Positions 53,638-63,182 of a DNA stretch of 64,000 bases are shown here, piece by piece (position 1 is the stretch's first letter; each line of letters starts with the position of its first letter). The notes below the pieces were generated by a model. It saw nothing but the letters and a program-made list of their open reading frames with translations, ran no database searches and was not told the origin of the DNA. Made by a program: the position numbers and the translations under genes. The stretch is from positions 3,720,001 to 3,784,000 of the forward strand of contig NZ_CP017479.1 in the NCBI RefSeq assembly GCF_001761465.1. The letters run 5' to 3'. The stretch comes from Flavobacterium gilvum. GTDB taxonomy: Bacteria; Bacteroidota; Bacteroidia; Flavobacteriales; Flavobacteriaceae.

Positions 53638-54309
53638 ATGAAAAAAACGAAATATATTTTTGCCATAGTTACTTTCTTGATGAGTTTTGGATGCGCATTG
53701 TTTATCGCAAATTCCATGTTTGGAAATATTCTTTTTGGTGCCAGACCAGTTTCTTTTTTAAATAAAATAAAAGAAGGAGATATGATTTTTCAAACATCCC
53801 AATCCAAACAATGTGAAGCTGTGAGGATTGCAACAAATTCCAAATTTTCACATTGCGGCATTGTATTTATTGAGAAAGGGAAAAAATATGTTTTTGAAGC
53901 AGTACAACCCGTAAAATACACCCTCATCACAGATTGGATTGCCCATGGAAAAGACAATCATTTTGTGGTGACACGATTAAAAAAGTCATCAGAAATTTTG
54001 AATTCACAAATTCTGCAAAAAATGAAAAACTACGCAGAGGGATTAAAAAACAGAGACTATGATCTATATTTTGAATGGTCTGACGATAAAATATATTGTT
54101 CTGAATTGATTTGGAAAATTTATAAGAACGGAGCTGGAATTGAACTGTGCCCACTTCAAAAATTAAAGGATTTTAACCTGTCTGATAAACGGGTGCAAGC
54201 AATCTTGACAGAAAGATACGGAACCAAAATTCCGCTTGATGAAAGCGTTGTAGCCCCAGCAAATCTAGAACAATCCAAAATGGTAACCACTATAATTGAC
54301 ACGTATTAA
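53638..54309 (+). CDS. YiiX-type permuted NlpC/P60-like cysteine hydrolase
   Basis: The start may be 53608 or 53638 (MKKTKYIFAI), the latter putting the signal anchor at the N-terminus. The protein is about 223 residues. It has GDMIFQTSQSKQCEAVRIAT, FSHCGIVF (catalytic His) and YCSELIWKIY (catalytic Cys), the permuted order of YiiX/YebB enzymes that act on peptide or lipid amide bonds. The DNA-binding gene starts 4 bp after its stop. Confidence 0.85.
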   Translation: MKKTKYIFAIVTFLMSFGCALFIANSMFGNILFGARPVSFLNKIKEGDMIFQTSQSKQCEAVRIATNSKFSHCGIVFIEKGKKYVFEAVQPVKYTLITDWIAHGKDNHFVVTRLKKSSEILNSQILQKMKNYAEGLKNRDYDLYFEWSDDKIYCSELIWKIYKNGAGIELCPLQKLKDFNLSDKRVQAILTERYGTKIPLDESVVAPANLEQSKMVTTIIDTY

Positions 54310-54312
54310 AAC

Positions 54313-54609
54313 TTGAAAAATATTATTCAAAATATAAACAAAGCATTTGACCACCGTATTCGACTCGGAATCATGTCGGTTCTGATGGTCAATGAATCTG
54401 CAGATTTCAATACCCTGAAGGAATTATTGGGTGTTACTGACGGCAATTTGGCGAGCCATACCAAAGCTTTGGAACTAGAAAATTACATTGTCATCGAAAA
54501 ACAATTTATAGGCAAAAAACCAAACACAAGTTACAGGACAACCAAAGAAGGACGCAAAGCCTTTCAGGATCACATCGATGCGCTCGAAAAATTAATACAA
54601 AAACGCTAA
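54313..54609 (+). CDS. Winged-helix transcriptional regulator
   Basis: This 98-residue protein starts at TTG 54313. It is a single winged-helix domain (FDHRIRLGIMSVLMVNESADFNTLKELLGVTDGNLASHTKALE) of the type often coupled to creD-like genes in Bacteroidota. It probably regulates the following genes. Confidence 0.9.
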   Translation: MKNIIQNINKAFDHRIRLGIMSVLMVNESADFNTLKELLGVTDGNLASHTKALELENYIVIEKQFIGKKPNTSYRTTKEGRKAFQDHIDALEKLIQKR

Positions 54610-54674
54610 GGTATTTTTTTATTCAACAACTTTGAAAAACAAAGTACTTTTAAAATTAAAAAACAAATTAAATT

Positions 54675-55007
54675 ATGCAAACTACTCTAACCCAAGAAGA
54701 AACTTTTGACGGAAGAACTTCTACAGAACTTGCCCTTGGCTGTTTTGCCATAGGGACAGTATTTTTAATCCTTTTTTTAACACTACAAGATACTTCGTTT
54801 GTATTGATTATTGGATTTCTGTTTATCATTTTGGCAACAATCCTCAATGGAATAATGCTCTGTCATTTGCTGTATCATTTTTATATTTTACCGCAACAGC
54901 GAAAATACATTGGACGAAAAATTCTAATGCTGTTAGCCAACATTCCAGTAGCATTTTTGTACTACTCAATACTATTTTATTTCAACAACAATAATTCGCC
55001 TTTCTAA
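54675..55007 (+). CDS. Small membrane protein upstream of creD
   Basis: This 110-residue protein has about three membrane helices and a short acidic N-terminus. No family is recognised. It lies 66 bp after the regulator and 26 bp before creD, so it is likely part of the same envelope operon. Confidence 0.8.
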   Translation: MQTTLTQEETFDGRTSTELALGCFAIGTVFLILFLTLQDTSFVLIIGFLFIILATILNGIMLCHLLYHFYILPQQRKYIGRKILMLLANIPVAFLYYSILFYFNNNNSPF

Positions 55008-55032
55008 TCAAATAATTTTAATCAACAAAAAA

Positions 55033-56403
55033 ATGGAAACTCAAGAAAATCAAAACTCATCCCCAGTCTCTTTTTTTCAATCCCTTTTTCAATCAACAAC
55101 TGCCAAAATGCTGATGGTGGGATTTTTAACCCTTATTTTGCTCATTCCTCTAGAATTTGTCAAAAGCCTCATAAATGAGCGTTCCAATCGTCAGGAAGAA
55201 GTTATCTCCGAAATCAATGGCAAATGGGGAGAAAAAGTCTTTTTTTACGGTCCAATCCTAAAAGTACCTTACATCACTTTTGAAGAAACACTGTCCATCA
55301 ATCAAAAAACAAACGAAACACTGAAACAGCAAAAGGCAATTACCAAATATGCTTATTTTTTTCCAGAAGACTTAAAAGCAAAATCCAATGTAAACACCAA
55401 ATTACTTAATAGAAACAATTACGAATCGGTTGTTTTTAGTTCCAAAATGAATTTTGAAGGTTCTTACATTCAGCCGGATTTTAGTAGCAAAAATATTCCT
55501 TCTGAAAATATTCAATGGAATAAAACTACCATACTGATAAAAACCACTAATCTAAAAAGCATCAAAGACGAGGTAAAAATCAATCTTGGCGGAACCAAAT
55601 TTACTTTTGAACCCGTTTACAGCAGTAATGTAAACGACTCAACCCAAGCCCTTGAAACCGGTTTTATAGATTTGAAAAACACTTTGAAAACAGGAAAAAC
55701 CAACTTTGATTTCGACATCACATACAACGGAAGCAAGCAAATAAAAATGGTTCCTATTGGCAAAACAACGCTTTTAAATATGCAATCCAACTGGGCAGCT
55801 CCAAGTTTTACAGGTAATTTCCTTCCCGATGACAAAACCAAGAAAATTGATAACAACGGATTTGTTGCCAATTGGAAAATCCTCCATATCAACAGGGCAT
55901 TTTCGCAACAATTTTTTGAAATATTACCCAATTTGGACACTTATGCTTTTGGAGTTGACTTTGTGATTCCGGTAAACCAATACCAACAAAATGAAAGAGC
56001 AGCAAAATATGGTTTTCTAGTGATTGGCTTAACATTTCTAGTTTTCTTCCTAATCCAATCCATCAGCAAAATTAAAATTCATATTTTCCAGTATGCGATG
56101 ATTGGACTAGCATTGATTTTATTTTACACACTGCTAATTTCTATCACTGAGCACAGCAGTTTCACAAAAGCCTATCTTATCGCAGCTACGGCAGTTATTT
56201 CATTGATATCGCTTTACTCTGTTTCGATTCTAAAAGGAAAAAAATTTCCTTTATTTATAGCGGCAGCACTCACAGGCCTTTATACTTTTATTTATGTTAT
56301 TATCCAACTAGAAAACTACGCTCTTTTGGTAGGAAGCATTGGTTTGTTTTCAATCCTTGCAGCGGTTATGTATTTTTCAAGAAAAATTGACTGGAATAAA
56401 TAA
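55033..56403 (+). CDS. creD: Inner membrane protein CreD
   Basis: This 456-residue protein has one N-terminal helix (TAKMLMVGFLTLILLIPLEFV), a large periplasmic domain (NERSNRQEEVISEINGKWGE and following), and about five C-terminal helices. It matches the CreD family linked to envelope integrity and colicin tolerance. The regulator and small membrane gene precede it. Confidence 0.94.
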   Translation: METQENQNSSPVSFFQSLFQSTTAKMLMVGFLTLILLIPLEFVKSLINERSNRQEEVISEINGKWGEKVFFYGPILKVPYITFEETLSINQKTNETLKQQKAITKYAYFFPEDLKAKSNVNTKLLNRNNYESVVFSSKMNFEGSYIQPDFSSKNIPSENIQWNKTTILIKTTNLKSIKDEVKINLGGTKFTFEPVYSSNVNDSTQALETGFIDLKNTLKTGKTNFDFDITYNGSKQIKMVPIGKTTLLNMQSNWAAPSFTGNFLPDDKTKKIDNNGFVANWKILHINRAFSQQFFEILPNLDTYAFGVDFVIPVNQYQQNERAAKYGFLVIGLTFLVFFLIQSISKIKIHIFQYAMIGLALILFYTLLISITEHSSFTKAYLIAATAVISLISLYSVSILKGKKFPLFIAAALTGLYTFIYVIIQLENYALLVGSIGLFSILAAVMYFSRKIDWNK

Positions 56404-56433
56404 CACGATTCACAAATACCCATTAATTATAAC

Positions 56434-56528
56434 ATTCACAAATATAAAATAGTCCTTTTTGTTTAACCTCACCCCAACCCTCTCCAAAGGAGAGAGAGTA
56501 AAGATTGGATTATTTTATATTTGTGAAT
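56434..56528. repeat. MITE-like element with 22-bp inverted ends
   Basis: The ends 56434-56455 and 56507-56528 are reverse complements with one mismatch (ATTCACAAATATAAAATA...). The core holds the common filler CCTCACCCCAACCCTCTCC with a small hairpin CTCC/GGAG. It lies after creD. Confidence 0.75.
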
Positions 56529-56566
56529 GGTATTATTTAAAAACCAAATAATTAGTTTATTAAAAC

Positions 56567-56608
56567 AAAAAAACTACAAAGTGATATCTCACTTTGTAGT
56601 TTTTTTTT
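56567..56608. terminator. Strong bidirectional terminator
   Basis: Arms 56567-56584 and 56589-56606 are perfect 18-bp reverse complements (ACTACAAAGTGA/TCACTTTGTAGT) with flanking A/T runs. It can stop creD transcription and the minus-strand small ORF at 56735. Confidence 0.85.
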
Positions 56609-56734
56609 GTGTAATGCAAGCTCTTTTTCTGTGTGGCTCAGAGTAAAGAACTCATTGAATTGTACTTTGCAAAAAATTATCATCAATCGAAACTTAATTT
56701 CATTGTATGTAAATACTATCAAACTGTGTTTTCT

Positions 56735-56827
56735 TTACGATTTTTGGTTAATTTTATTTGCAAAATAAACTAGCAGCGCCAAAAGAAGAACTGCTGCTAC
56801 AATACCTAATTGTAAGATTAATTGCAT
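56735..56827 (-). CDS. Possible 30-residue single-span membrane peptide
   Basis: ATG at 56827 and TAA at 56735 encode a 30-residue peptide that is almost one membrane helix (LGIVAAVLLLALLVYF) with a polar, basic C-terminus (NKINQKS). It lies between the histidine kinase stop and a strong terminator on its own strand. KdpF has similar size, but no kdp gene is near. Whether it is translated is not known. Confidence 0.4.
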   Translation of the reverse strand: MQLILQLGIVAAVLLLALLVYFANKINQKS

Positions 56828-57032
56828 TCTAATTTTCTTTTTTTTTGTTAGACTTTACTTTTATTTTCTGTAACTAATGAAAAAGGCTATACATGCATCG
56901 TCTATCGCATATCAAATCCTTAACATATAACTAACGCACAATTTATGAAAAAATACTATTTTCACAATTTTTATATTACTTTTTTTTATTTTAATTTATT
57001 TATTCTAAAAATTAAAATAATTCCCTAACTTT

Positions 57033-58511
57033 TTAAGAAGCTATTTTTAATAATTCAAAACTAAATACAGTTCCTTTTCCATACTGGCTTAACACTTCGA
57101 TAGAAGAATCATGCAATTCGACAATTTTTTTAACAATAGCCAATCCTAAACCAGTAGTGTCACTATATTGCTTCCCTTTATAATAACGCTCGAAAATATA
57201 AGGCAATTCATCCTGACCAATCCCTTGTCCAGTATCAGCAATACTAACTTCTACTTTTCCCGATTCATTTTTTATCGTTATATTAATACTGTCATTTTCC
57301 TGGCAAACCTTCATTGCATTATCGATCAAATTTTGAAATACTCTGTCAATCAAATTAATATCTGCTTGAACAATAGGATTTTCACTCGGTAAAAACACAT
57401 TGAGATGTATTCCTTTTTTATGAGAAATAATGCGATATTTATTCGCTATATCCGAAATCAGCTCGGCAATTGGAAAAGGTTCAACATTCAATCGAATCTG
57501 ATTTGTTTCAAGTTTAGATAAATCAAACAGATCATTTACCATTTTTTTGAGTCGTTCACATGATGAAAAAATAATATCGAGATATTTTCGTCTGTCTTCG
57601 TTAGAAATAGTATCCTCTTTCAGTTTCAGTGTTTCGGCATAGCCTTGTATAGAGGCTATCGGTGTCCGCAAGTCATGCGAAACGTTACTGATAAGTTCCT
57701 TTCTGAATTCATCGGTGTCTTTCAACTGCTGAATATTGCCAGATATTGTCTTTGCCATTTCATTGAAAACAAGCCCAATCTGATCAAGTTCATTACTATT
57801 TTTCACCGGAATATGAATATTCAGATTTCCAGACTGAAATTCTTTGATTCCATTTACAATTGTATTCAGTTTTCGGGTAATAAACCAAATCAGTAACAAC
57901 CCGACAAAAGCAGAAACAACAAGAATGATTGCCACAGAACGAACAGAAAGACCCAAAATATAACTTCCTACAACCATATTTGCTGCCGAAACATATTCCT
58001 GACTAGCCAATACAATATAAACGTAACCGGTTAATCTCCCCTGCTCAATAACTCTAGCAGCAGAAAATGTCTTTTTTTCACCTGGATTTCGAGGATCGTC
58101 ACCGTAAATTAAATTATGCTTTTTTGAATCACCCAAAAATTGATAAATTGGCTCCAAGGATACAGATTCCAATTTAACAACTTTTTGAGGAGCCATATAA
58201 CCCAATATTTCCCCTTTCGGATTAAGTAAATATATTTCAATGCTCGGATTAATAACCATCATGGAATGTAACATATCCTGAACTGCTTCTTTGTTTACAG
58301 TTCCGTGTTCAAACTTTGGATTAATCAACGAAACGGCATTATGAGCCAGATTCCAATTGAGTTTCTGATTTACTTCTACTGAATATTTATCGGCAGATTT
58401 TATTGATATATAAATACTTATGCCTGCAAACAGAAAAAGAACCAGAATAAAAATAATGGATATCCTCCAATACAGACTACTGAAAAACGATGTTTTTTTA
58501 GGGTGTTCCAT
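57033..58511 (-). CDS. Sensor histidine kinase with HAMP domain
   Basis: This 492-residue membrane kinase has an N-terminal helix, a periplasmic sensor of about 150 residues, a second helix (AIILVVSAFVGLLLIWFI), a HAMP domain, HisKA with the phospho-accepting His in ISNVSHDLRTPIASIQGY, and HATPase_c (NLIDNAM, DTGQGIG, TGLGLAIVKKIV). It lies 67 bp downstream of its response regulator. The signal is unknown. Confidence 0.96.
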   Translation of the reverse strand: MEHPKKTSFFSSLYWRISIIFILVLFLFAGISIYISIKSADKYSVEVNQKLNWNLAHNAVSLINPKFEHGTVNKEAVQDMLHSMMVINPSIEIYLLNPKGEILGYMAPQKVVKLESVSLEPIYQFLGDSKKHNLIYGDDPRNPGEKKTFSAARVIEQGRLTGYVYIVLASQEYVSAANMVVGSYILGLSVRSVAIILVVSAFVGLLLIWFITRKLNTIVNGIKEFQSGNLNIHIPVKNSNELDQIGLVFNEMAKTISGNIQQLKDTDEFRKELISNVSHDLRTPIASIQGYAETLKLKEDTISNEDRRKYLDIIFSSCERLKKMVNDLFDLSKLETNQIRLNVEPFPIAELISDIANKYRIISHKKGIHLNVFLPSENPIVQADINLIDRVFQNLIDNAMKVCQENDSINITIKNESGKVEVSIADTGQGIGQDELPYIFERYYKGKQYSDTTGLGLAIVKKIVELHDSSIEVLSQYGKGTVFSFELLKIAS

Positions 58512-58578
58512 ATTTCTATTTTTTAAAAAAATTAAAATCGTGTTAAGGTTGAAATTATCAAATAAGTCTGGAAAATTA

Positions 58579-59274
58579 TTATTCTCTAAACTTATACCCT
58601 ACCCCCCAACTGGTAAGAATAAATTCGGGATTATTGGGATCTGTTTCAATTTTTGCACGTAAACGGTTAATATGTGAGTTCACGGTATGCTCATATCCTT
58701 CGAACTGATAACCCCAAACCAATTCCAGAAATTGTGTTCGGCTGTAAATTCTGCCAGGATTGGAAGCAAGTAACACCAATAAATCAAATTCTTTTGGAGA
58801 AAGTTCAACTCGTTTGTCGTGAACTTCCACAATTCGCTTGTCGAGGTTTATAAAGAGTCCGCTTATACGCATCTCCTGATCGGCAATTTCTTTTGGTCTT
58901 TCTTTTGTCATTTCTGTCCGGCGAAGTATCGCTTTGACACGAGCAATTAATTCCCTGATTCCAAAAGGTTTGGTTAAATAATCATCGGCTCCAATTTCTA
59001 GCCCAATAATCTTATCGATTTCCTCTGATTTTGAAGTAACCATTAGAATTGGGGTTTGAACTTTTTCCTGCCGAAGCCTTTTACAAACTTCAAGTCCATC
59101 GAGTTCAGGAAGTCTGACATCGAGGATTATTATTTTATAATTATTATTTAATGCTTTGAGCAAGCCACTTTTTCCATCAAAAGCTGTATCTACCTCAAAC
59201 TCCATATCAGAGAGGTGAATCGATATTAAGTCAGATATATTTTGATCGTCTTCAATAATTAATGCTGTATCCAT
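58579..59274 (-). CDS. OmpR-family response regulator
   Basis: This 231-residue protein has a receiver domain (ALIIEDDQNISD, phospho-acceptor Asp in IILDVRLPELDG, LTKPFGIREL) and a winged-helix Trans_reg_C domain (ELSPKEFDLLVLLASNPGRIYSRTQFLELVWGYQFEGYEHTVNSHINRLR). It works with the kinase encoded downstream. The targets are unknown. Confidence 0.96.
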   Translation of the reverse strand: MDTALIIEDDQNISDLISIHLSDMEFEVDTAFDGKSGLLKALNNNYKIIILDVRLPELDGLEVCKRLRQEKVQTPILMVTSKSEEIDKIIGLEIGADDYLTKPFGIRELIARVKAILRRTEMTKERPKEIADQEMRISGLFINLDKRIVEVHDKRVELSPKEFDLLVLLASNPGRIYSRTQFLELVWGYQFEGYEHTVNSHINRLRAKIETDPNNPEFILTSWGVGYKFRE

Positions 59275-59391
59275 AATAACAAGTTGTGTTTTTCTTTTAA
59301 TAAAGAATATTAAAATCAGACCAAAATCACAAAAAAAAGGTTTTTTTTTACATAAATTAATCCATCGTTCTATTTATATATTAAAAAAACG

Positions 59392-59614
59392 CGTTGGGTG
59401 AAATTATTTTTTAACACATAGAAACATAGAATTTATAGTTTTTTTAAAGAGCTAGATAACCGTTTCACTTCTCACATAGCAATCTATGTGAAAAATAGTG
59501 CTATTTCTATTCATTCTTTACATATTAACTATAAAACCTATGTTTCTATGTGGTTCATTTTTTATTTAAACAGACCCGAGCGATAGCGAATTGGCGAAGC
59601 AATTTCACCCAACG
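59392..59614. repeat. Multi-hairpin MITE-like element, 223 bp
   Basis: The 14-bp ends CGTTGGGTGAAATT (59392-59405) and AATTTCACCCAACG (59601-59614) are exact reverse complements. Inside, AACACATAGAAACATAG (59413 on) pairs with CTATGTTTCTATGTG (59538 on), and the centre CACATAG/CTATGTG (59473-59490) forms a third stem. It fills most of the space between the response regulator and the spondin gene. Confidence 0.75.
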
Positions 59615-59648
59615 GGTTAAAAATATCCTACGCCTTTTTAAACATAAA

Positions 59649-59680
59649 AGAGACTGCCTATAGAATTTCAGGCAGTCTCT
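59649..59680 (-). terminator. Terminator of the spondin-domain gene
   Basis: A perfect 11-bp stem AGAGACTGCCT/AGGCAGTCTCT (59649-59659 with 59670-59680), 26 bp after the stop. Confidence 0.7.
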
Positions 59681-59706
59681 CTCGTTATAACAGAAAACAA
59701 GCCAAA

Positions 59707-61005
59707 TTATTGCAGAGTTACTTTTATTATGTTGCTTGTAGCAGGAATTGTAGTAAATGGATTTGGATTTGGCAATACTGATATTACTCTACTTGCTGAT
59801 GGCGCAGGGCGGATTCCTGCTCCAGGATATTGATCAACTGTAGTACCATTATCGAATAATTCGATTGATGAAGAAACGTCACCACTTGCAGATGCTTTGA
59901 TATCACCAGACTTAGTAGCATAGAACCAGTCACTTGACGAACCAAACATAGTCGCAATCGAAATTTTATCTCCTTCTTCAAGAGTAAGCATCTGAGAAAC
60001 TTTTCCACCTGCTGCTCCTTTGATTCGTGGTAATAAAGCTGTTGTTGTAGCTTCTTTCAAAACATAAACACTTTTTACTCCCGCTTTTGATTTAAGTGCA
60101 TTATAAAGTGCGTCTGCATTTCCAGTTTGTGCAATATCTTTCAAACCTTCGCCACGATCTTTTTCACCTGTTTGAAAAAATGGATTATTATCCCCTTTAT
60201 ACACTACAACCAGTACAGGAGAAAGGCCTGTGAAAAGTCCCGTATTTGCAGTCAAATAAGAACTCATATTGGCAGTCATTCCGGCTTCAGCAATATTTGT
60301 CAGTCCATTTGCCGAAGGCTGATCTTTGGCATAAATTGGATTAGGCATCAAAGGATTTCCTCCTGCTACATTTGAAATAGCCCAAACACCAGGACTAAAT
60401 CCAGTTTCATTTGCCTTTCCGCCAGAAATATTTGAAATAGTAACAGTAAAATTCGAATTTCCATTGTAAGCAAGTGAAACAGACATTAACTGTGAAGCTG
60501 CCAAAAAGCTATGCCCGTAATCATCTGTAGTCCCTCCAACTTTCTTAATATTTTTAGCTGTAGTTTCGGCTACCCCTGGGTGTGTTACATTAGCGCCCGG
60601 AGCCTCATTTACTCTTGTACCATTGTCCCAAATGTCAATTTGCGAAGAGACATCTCCTGTGATAGGTTTCCCACTATCATCGTACAATTTTATTCCTGGA
60701 TTATTAGGAGCGAAAAACAAGTCGTTACTCAAACCATACATTGTGGCAAAACTCAAAGATTGTCCAGGCCCTGCATAAAATGAAAAGGAAACAGAATTAC
60801 CCGGAAAAATTACTGGAGATGCACCCGAATTTTGAAATGTTCCAGACTCAACAAGTAATTTACTGTCGAGCACGTTTTCAATAGTAATTGTTTTTGTACT
60901 TTTGTTCTCAACCATATTTTTGTCTTTATCATCGCTGCATGATCCAAAAATAAATACTGATGCCACTAAAGCAATTGGAAGGAATCTTAATCTTTTCTTA
61001 TTCAT
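59707..61005 (-). CDS. Lipoprotein with two spondin-type domains
   Basis: This 432-residue lipoprotein (lipobox IFGSC, Cys23) has two copies of a spondin_N-like domain. Repeated features are LSFATMYGLSNDLFFAP...DVSSQIDIWDNGTRVNEAPG and ISIATMFGSSSDWFYAT...DVSSSIELFDNGTTVDQYPG. It is probably surface-exposed, possibly in adhesion, with unknown ligand. It stands alone. Confidence 0.88.
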   Translation of the reverse strand: MNKKRLRFLPIALVASVFIFGSCSDDKDKNMVENKSTKTITIENVLDSKLLVESGTFQNSGASPVIFPGNSVSFSFYAGPGQSLSFATMYGLSNDLFFAPNNPGIKLYDDSGKPITGDVSSQIDIWDNGTRVNEAPGANVTHPGVAETTAKNIKKVGGTTDDYGHSFLAASQLMSVSLAYNGNSNFTVTISNISGGKANETGFSPGVWAISNVAGGNPLMPNPIYAKDQPSANGLTNIAEAGMTANMSSYLTANTGLFTGLSPVLVVVYKGDNNPFFQTGEKDRGEGLKDIAQTGNADALYNALKSKAGVKSVYVLKEATTTALLPRIKGAAGGKVSQMLTLEEGDKISIATMFGSSSDWFYATKSGDIKASASGDVSSSIELFDNGTTVDQYPGAGIRPAPSASRVISVLPNPNPFTTIPATSNIIKVTLQ

Positions 61006-61201
61006 TTCTTTTAAATTTAAACAGCCCTTTTTTTAAGAACTGCGGGTTATTAATTTTTATGAAGCAAAGAAAAGCAGAGGGTATCACGCAAACTTCCCGA
61101 AATTATAACAAAAGTATCACAGCCTCATTTTTATGAATATTTTAACAAATTTGAACTTTGCTATCCAGACAGTATTATTTTTGTCCCTATAAAAAGTTTA
61201 G

Positions 61202-61209
61202 TACTTTTG
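61202..61209 (+). promoter_or_regulatory. -7 box before the small membrane protein and Smr genes
   Basis: TACTTTTG fits TAnnTTTG and lies 18 bp before ATG 61227. Confidence 0.5.
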
Positions 61210-61226
61210 AAACTTATAATAATGTT

Positions 61227-61409
61227 ATGAAAAAATTCACTATTCTACTGATGATTTTGGCTATTGGCGTTGCTTTTTACGAGCAATCAAGCTCCAACAA
61301 GAACGTGTATGTAATGGTTATTGCAATTGTCATTTTCATGGTAGGAATGATGAAATTGAGCAGTAAAACCCCAAGTAAAAACCAAGATAAAGACGAAAAA
61401 GATGTTTAA
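61227..61409 (+). CDS. Small membrane protein upstream of Smr gene
   Basis: The ATG at 61227 follows the promoter box, so the longer frame from 61158 is excluded. The 60-residue protein has two short membrane helices and a charged tail (KTPSKNQDKDEKDV). It overlaps the next gene by 8 bases, so translation is coupled. Confidence 0.75.
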   Translation: MKKFTILLMILAIGVAFYEQSSSNKNVYVMVIAIVIFMVGMMKLSSKTPSKNQDKDEKDV

Positions 61410-61953
61410 CAAAGGTGATAAAGTTTCGGTTCTGGATGAAGCCGTTGACGGCGTTGTGATATCTGTAAAAGATAAGGTAGTCACTATTGAAACCGTTGAT
61501 GGTTTTGTAATGAATTTTGCCGCCAATGAGCTCATAAAAAAAGGTGAATCAGCGAATTTGATGGACAATATAAAAGGTATTAACATCAATGAAATCAAGA
61601 AAGAAAAAGAAATCCCAAAACCTCGAAGTTTTGTAAAAGAAAAGAAAGATAAACACGAATTGCCGGTGCCTGAATTTGATTTGCATATCGAGAAACTGGT
61701 ACCCAACAAACGCGGAATGTCTAATTACGACATTTTGACCTTACAGGCAGAAACCGCCCAACGCCATATTGAATTTGCGATTCGCAACCGCATTCCGAAA
61801 ATTGTTTTCATTCACGGTGTGGGCGAAGGCATATTGAAAGCCGAATTGGATTTTCTGCTGGGACGCTATGATAATATTGTTTTCCAGGATGCAAACTACC
61901 AAAAATATGGTCAAGGAGCAACCGAAGTGTATTTCAAGCAGAATAAATCTTAG
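61402..61953 (+). CDS. Smr-domain protein (DUF2027-like)
   Basis: This 183-residue protein has a small beta domain (GDKVSVLDEAVDGVVISVKDKVVTIETVDGFVMNF), a linker rich in Lys, and a C-terminal Smr domain (FDLHIEKL at its start, IVFIHGVGEGILKAEL, and YGQGATEVYFK). Smr domains are nucleases or DNA-binding modules of MutS2-like proteins. It overlaps the small membrane gene. Confidence 0.93.
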   Translation: MFNKGDKVSVLDEAVDGVVISVKDKVVTIETVDGFVMNFAANELIKKGESANLMDNIKGININEIKKEKEIPKPRSFVKEKKDKHELPVPEFDLHIEKLVPNKRGMSNYDILTLQAETAQRHIEFAIRNRIPKIVFIHGVGEGILKAELDFLLGRYDNIVFQDANYQKYGQGATEVYFKQNKS

Positions 61954-61989
61954 ATTGGAGATTTTAAGATTTTTCAACTTTTAAAATAA

Positions 61990-62030
61990 AAAAAACGTCA
62001 ATGTTTTAAAATACAACATTGACGTTTTTT
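61990..62030. terminator. Bidirectional terminator between convergent genes
   Basis: A perfect 16-bp stem (61990-62005 with 62015-62030, ACGTCAATGTT/AACATTGACGT) with A/T runs. Confidence 0.9.
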
Positions 62031-62048
62031 CTTTATGCTTTGTTTTCT

Positions 62049-62996
62049 CTATTTAATGGTTTGCAACTCACCATATTTGTAATTGTTCCCCAATTGGAAA
62101 TTACTGTTGTCTTTTTCGAGTGTTACGTTTTTAAAAACAATCGTGTGCTTAAAAGTATTTGGTCCGCTTGTAGTGGTCGTAACTTCTACAGTACCTCCAG
62201 TTCTACCGAACCATTCTTCTTTAATTGTGGGTAGTATTGGCGTAGTAGGTTGACAAAAATAATCTGATCTCAAAACACTATTAAATAAACGATACGCCAA
62301 CTTATTTTTGACTGGACCTATTGTTCCAACTCTTGGGCTATTTATCGGAGTTACCTCGTTTGCAATCAACGCAGGATCAATATCTAATGTAAAAGATGCG
62401 CTTTCGCTGAAAACATATACCTGACCATTATTGCTACAAATTTGCAATAATTCACTAAAATTAAATGGCAATGGATCAATGTTTTTCAAATAATCTCCAA
62501 AAGGAAAAGTTTCATAAAACTGTGTTGTATTATCTTCCTTCTTAAAAGTTATATTTTTGAAAATAATATTATGATTATAACCTGTAATCCTAGTGCTGTT
62601 ATTGGTTTCATCCAATTTTTTCACGGCAGTTGTCGTAATTTCTATAACACCCGAAGAGGCAAACCACTGCTTATTTATACTTGGGATTGCTGGGGGAATT
62701 AAAGCACAAAGATTGTCTGCTACTACTTTTCCATTATAAAAATTATAAACCACCTGATTTGCAGAACCTATATCTAATTTAATAGGTGCATTGGGATCTG
62801 TGGGATCGTTTACGAAAGTTTCTTCTGGAATGTTCAAAATCAAAGCTTCACTCTCTTTGAGTTTAAAAATAAGATTATTATCCGGGCAGCTGCTTGTGGT
62901 CACAGCAGAAAAATCAATAGTATCGACTATCAAATCACCGTCATCACAACTCGCAAGAGCCAATAAACAAACCAAAATTCCTAAAAATCGTTTCAT
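62049..62996 (-). CDS. Lipoprotein with an internal duplication
   Basis: This 315-residue lipoprotein (lipobox LALASC, Cys17) contains two similar halves of about 140 residues. Each has a short strand region, YNFYNGKVVADNLCALIPPAIPSINKQWF or YRLFNSVLRSDYFCQPTTPILPTIKEEWF, and then HNIIFKNITFKK or HTIVFKNVTLEK. No known family. The conserved Cys in each half may be structural. Confidence 0.78.
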   Translation of the reverse strand: MKRFLGILVCLLALASCDDGDLIVDTIDFSAVTTSSCPDNNLIFKLKESEALILNIPEETFVNDPTDPNAPIKLDIGSANQVVYNFYNGKVVADNLCALIPPAIPSINKQWFASSGVIEITTTAVKKLDETNNSTRITGYNHNIIFKNITFKKEDNTTQFYETFPFGDYLKNIDPLPFNFSELLQICSNNGQVYVFSESASFTLDIDPALIANEVTPINSPRVGTIGPVKNKLAYRLFNSVLRSDYFCQPTTPILPTIKEEWFGRTGGTVEVTTTTSGPNTFKHTIVFKNVTLEKDNSNFQLGNNYKYGELQTIK

Positions 62997-63182
62997 TCTT
63001 TAATATTTTAAACAAAAATAGAATTTTTAATTCGTTTCTTAAACTTTAGAAGGGAAAAAGAGTTACTAAGTTCCTTTTTAGAGTTACTAAGTTTCTGAGA
63101 TTCTAAGTTTCTCAGAATCTTAGAAACTTAGAAACTTAGCATCTTACATAAATCCTTACCTTTGTGGCGAATTTTTTTTTCG

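Noticed and set aside
56735..56827. Naming the 30-residue peptide KdpF
   Set aside because: Size fits, but the sequence does not show KdpF features and no kdpABC genes are present.
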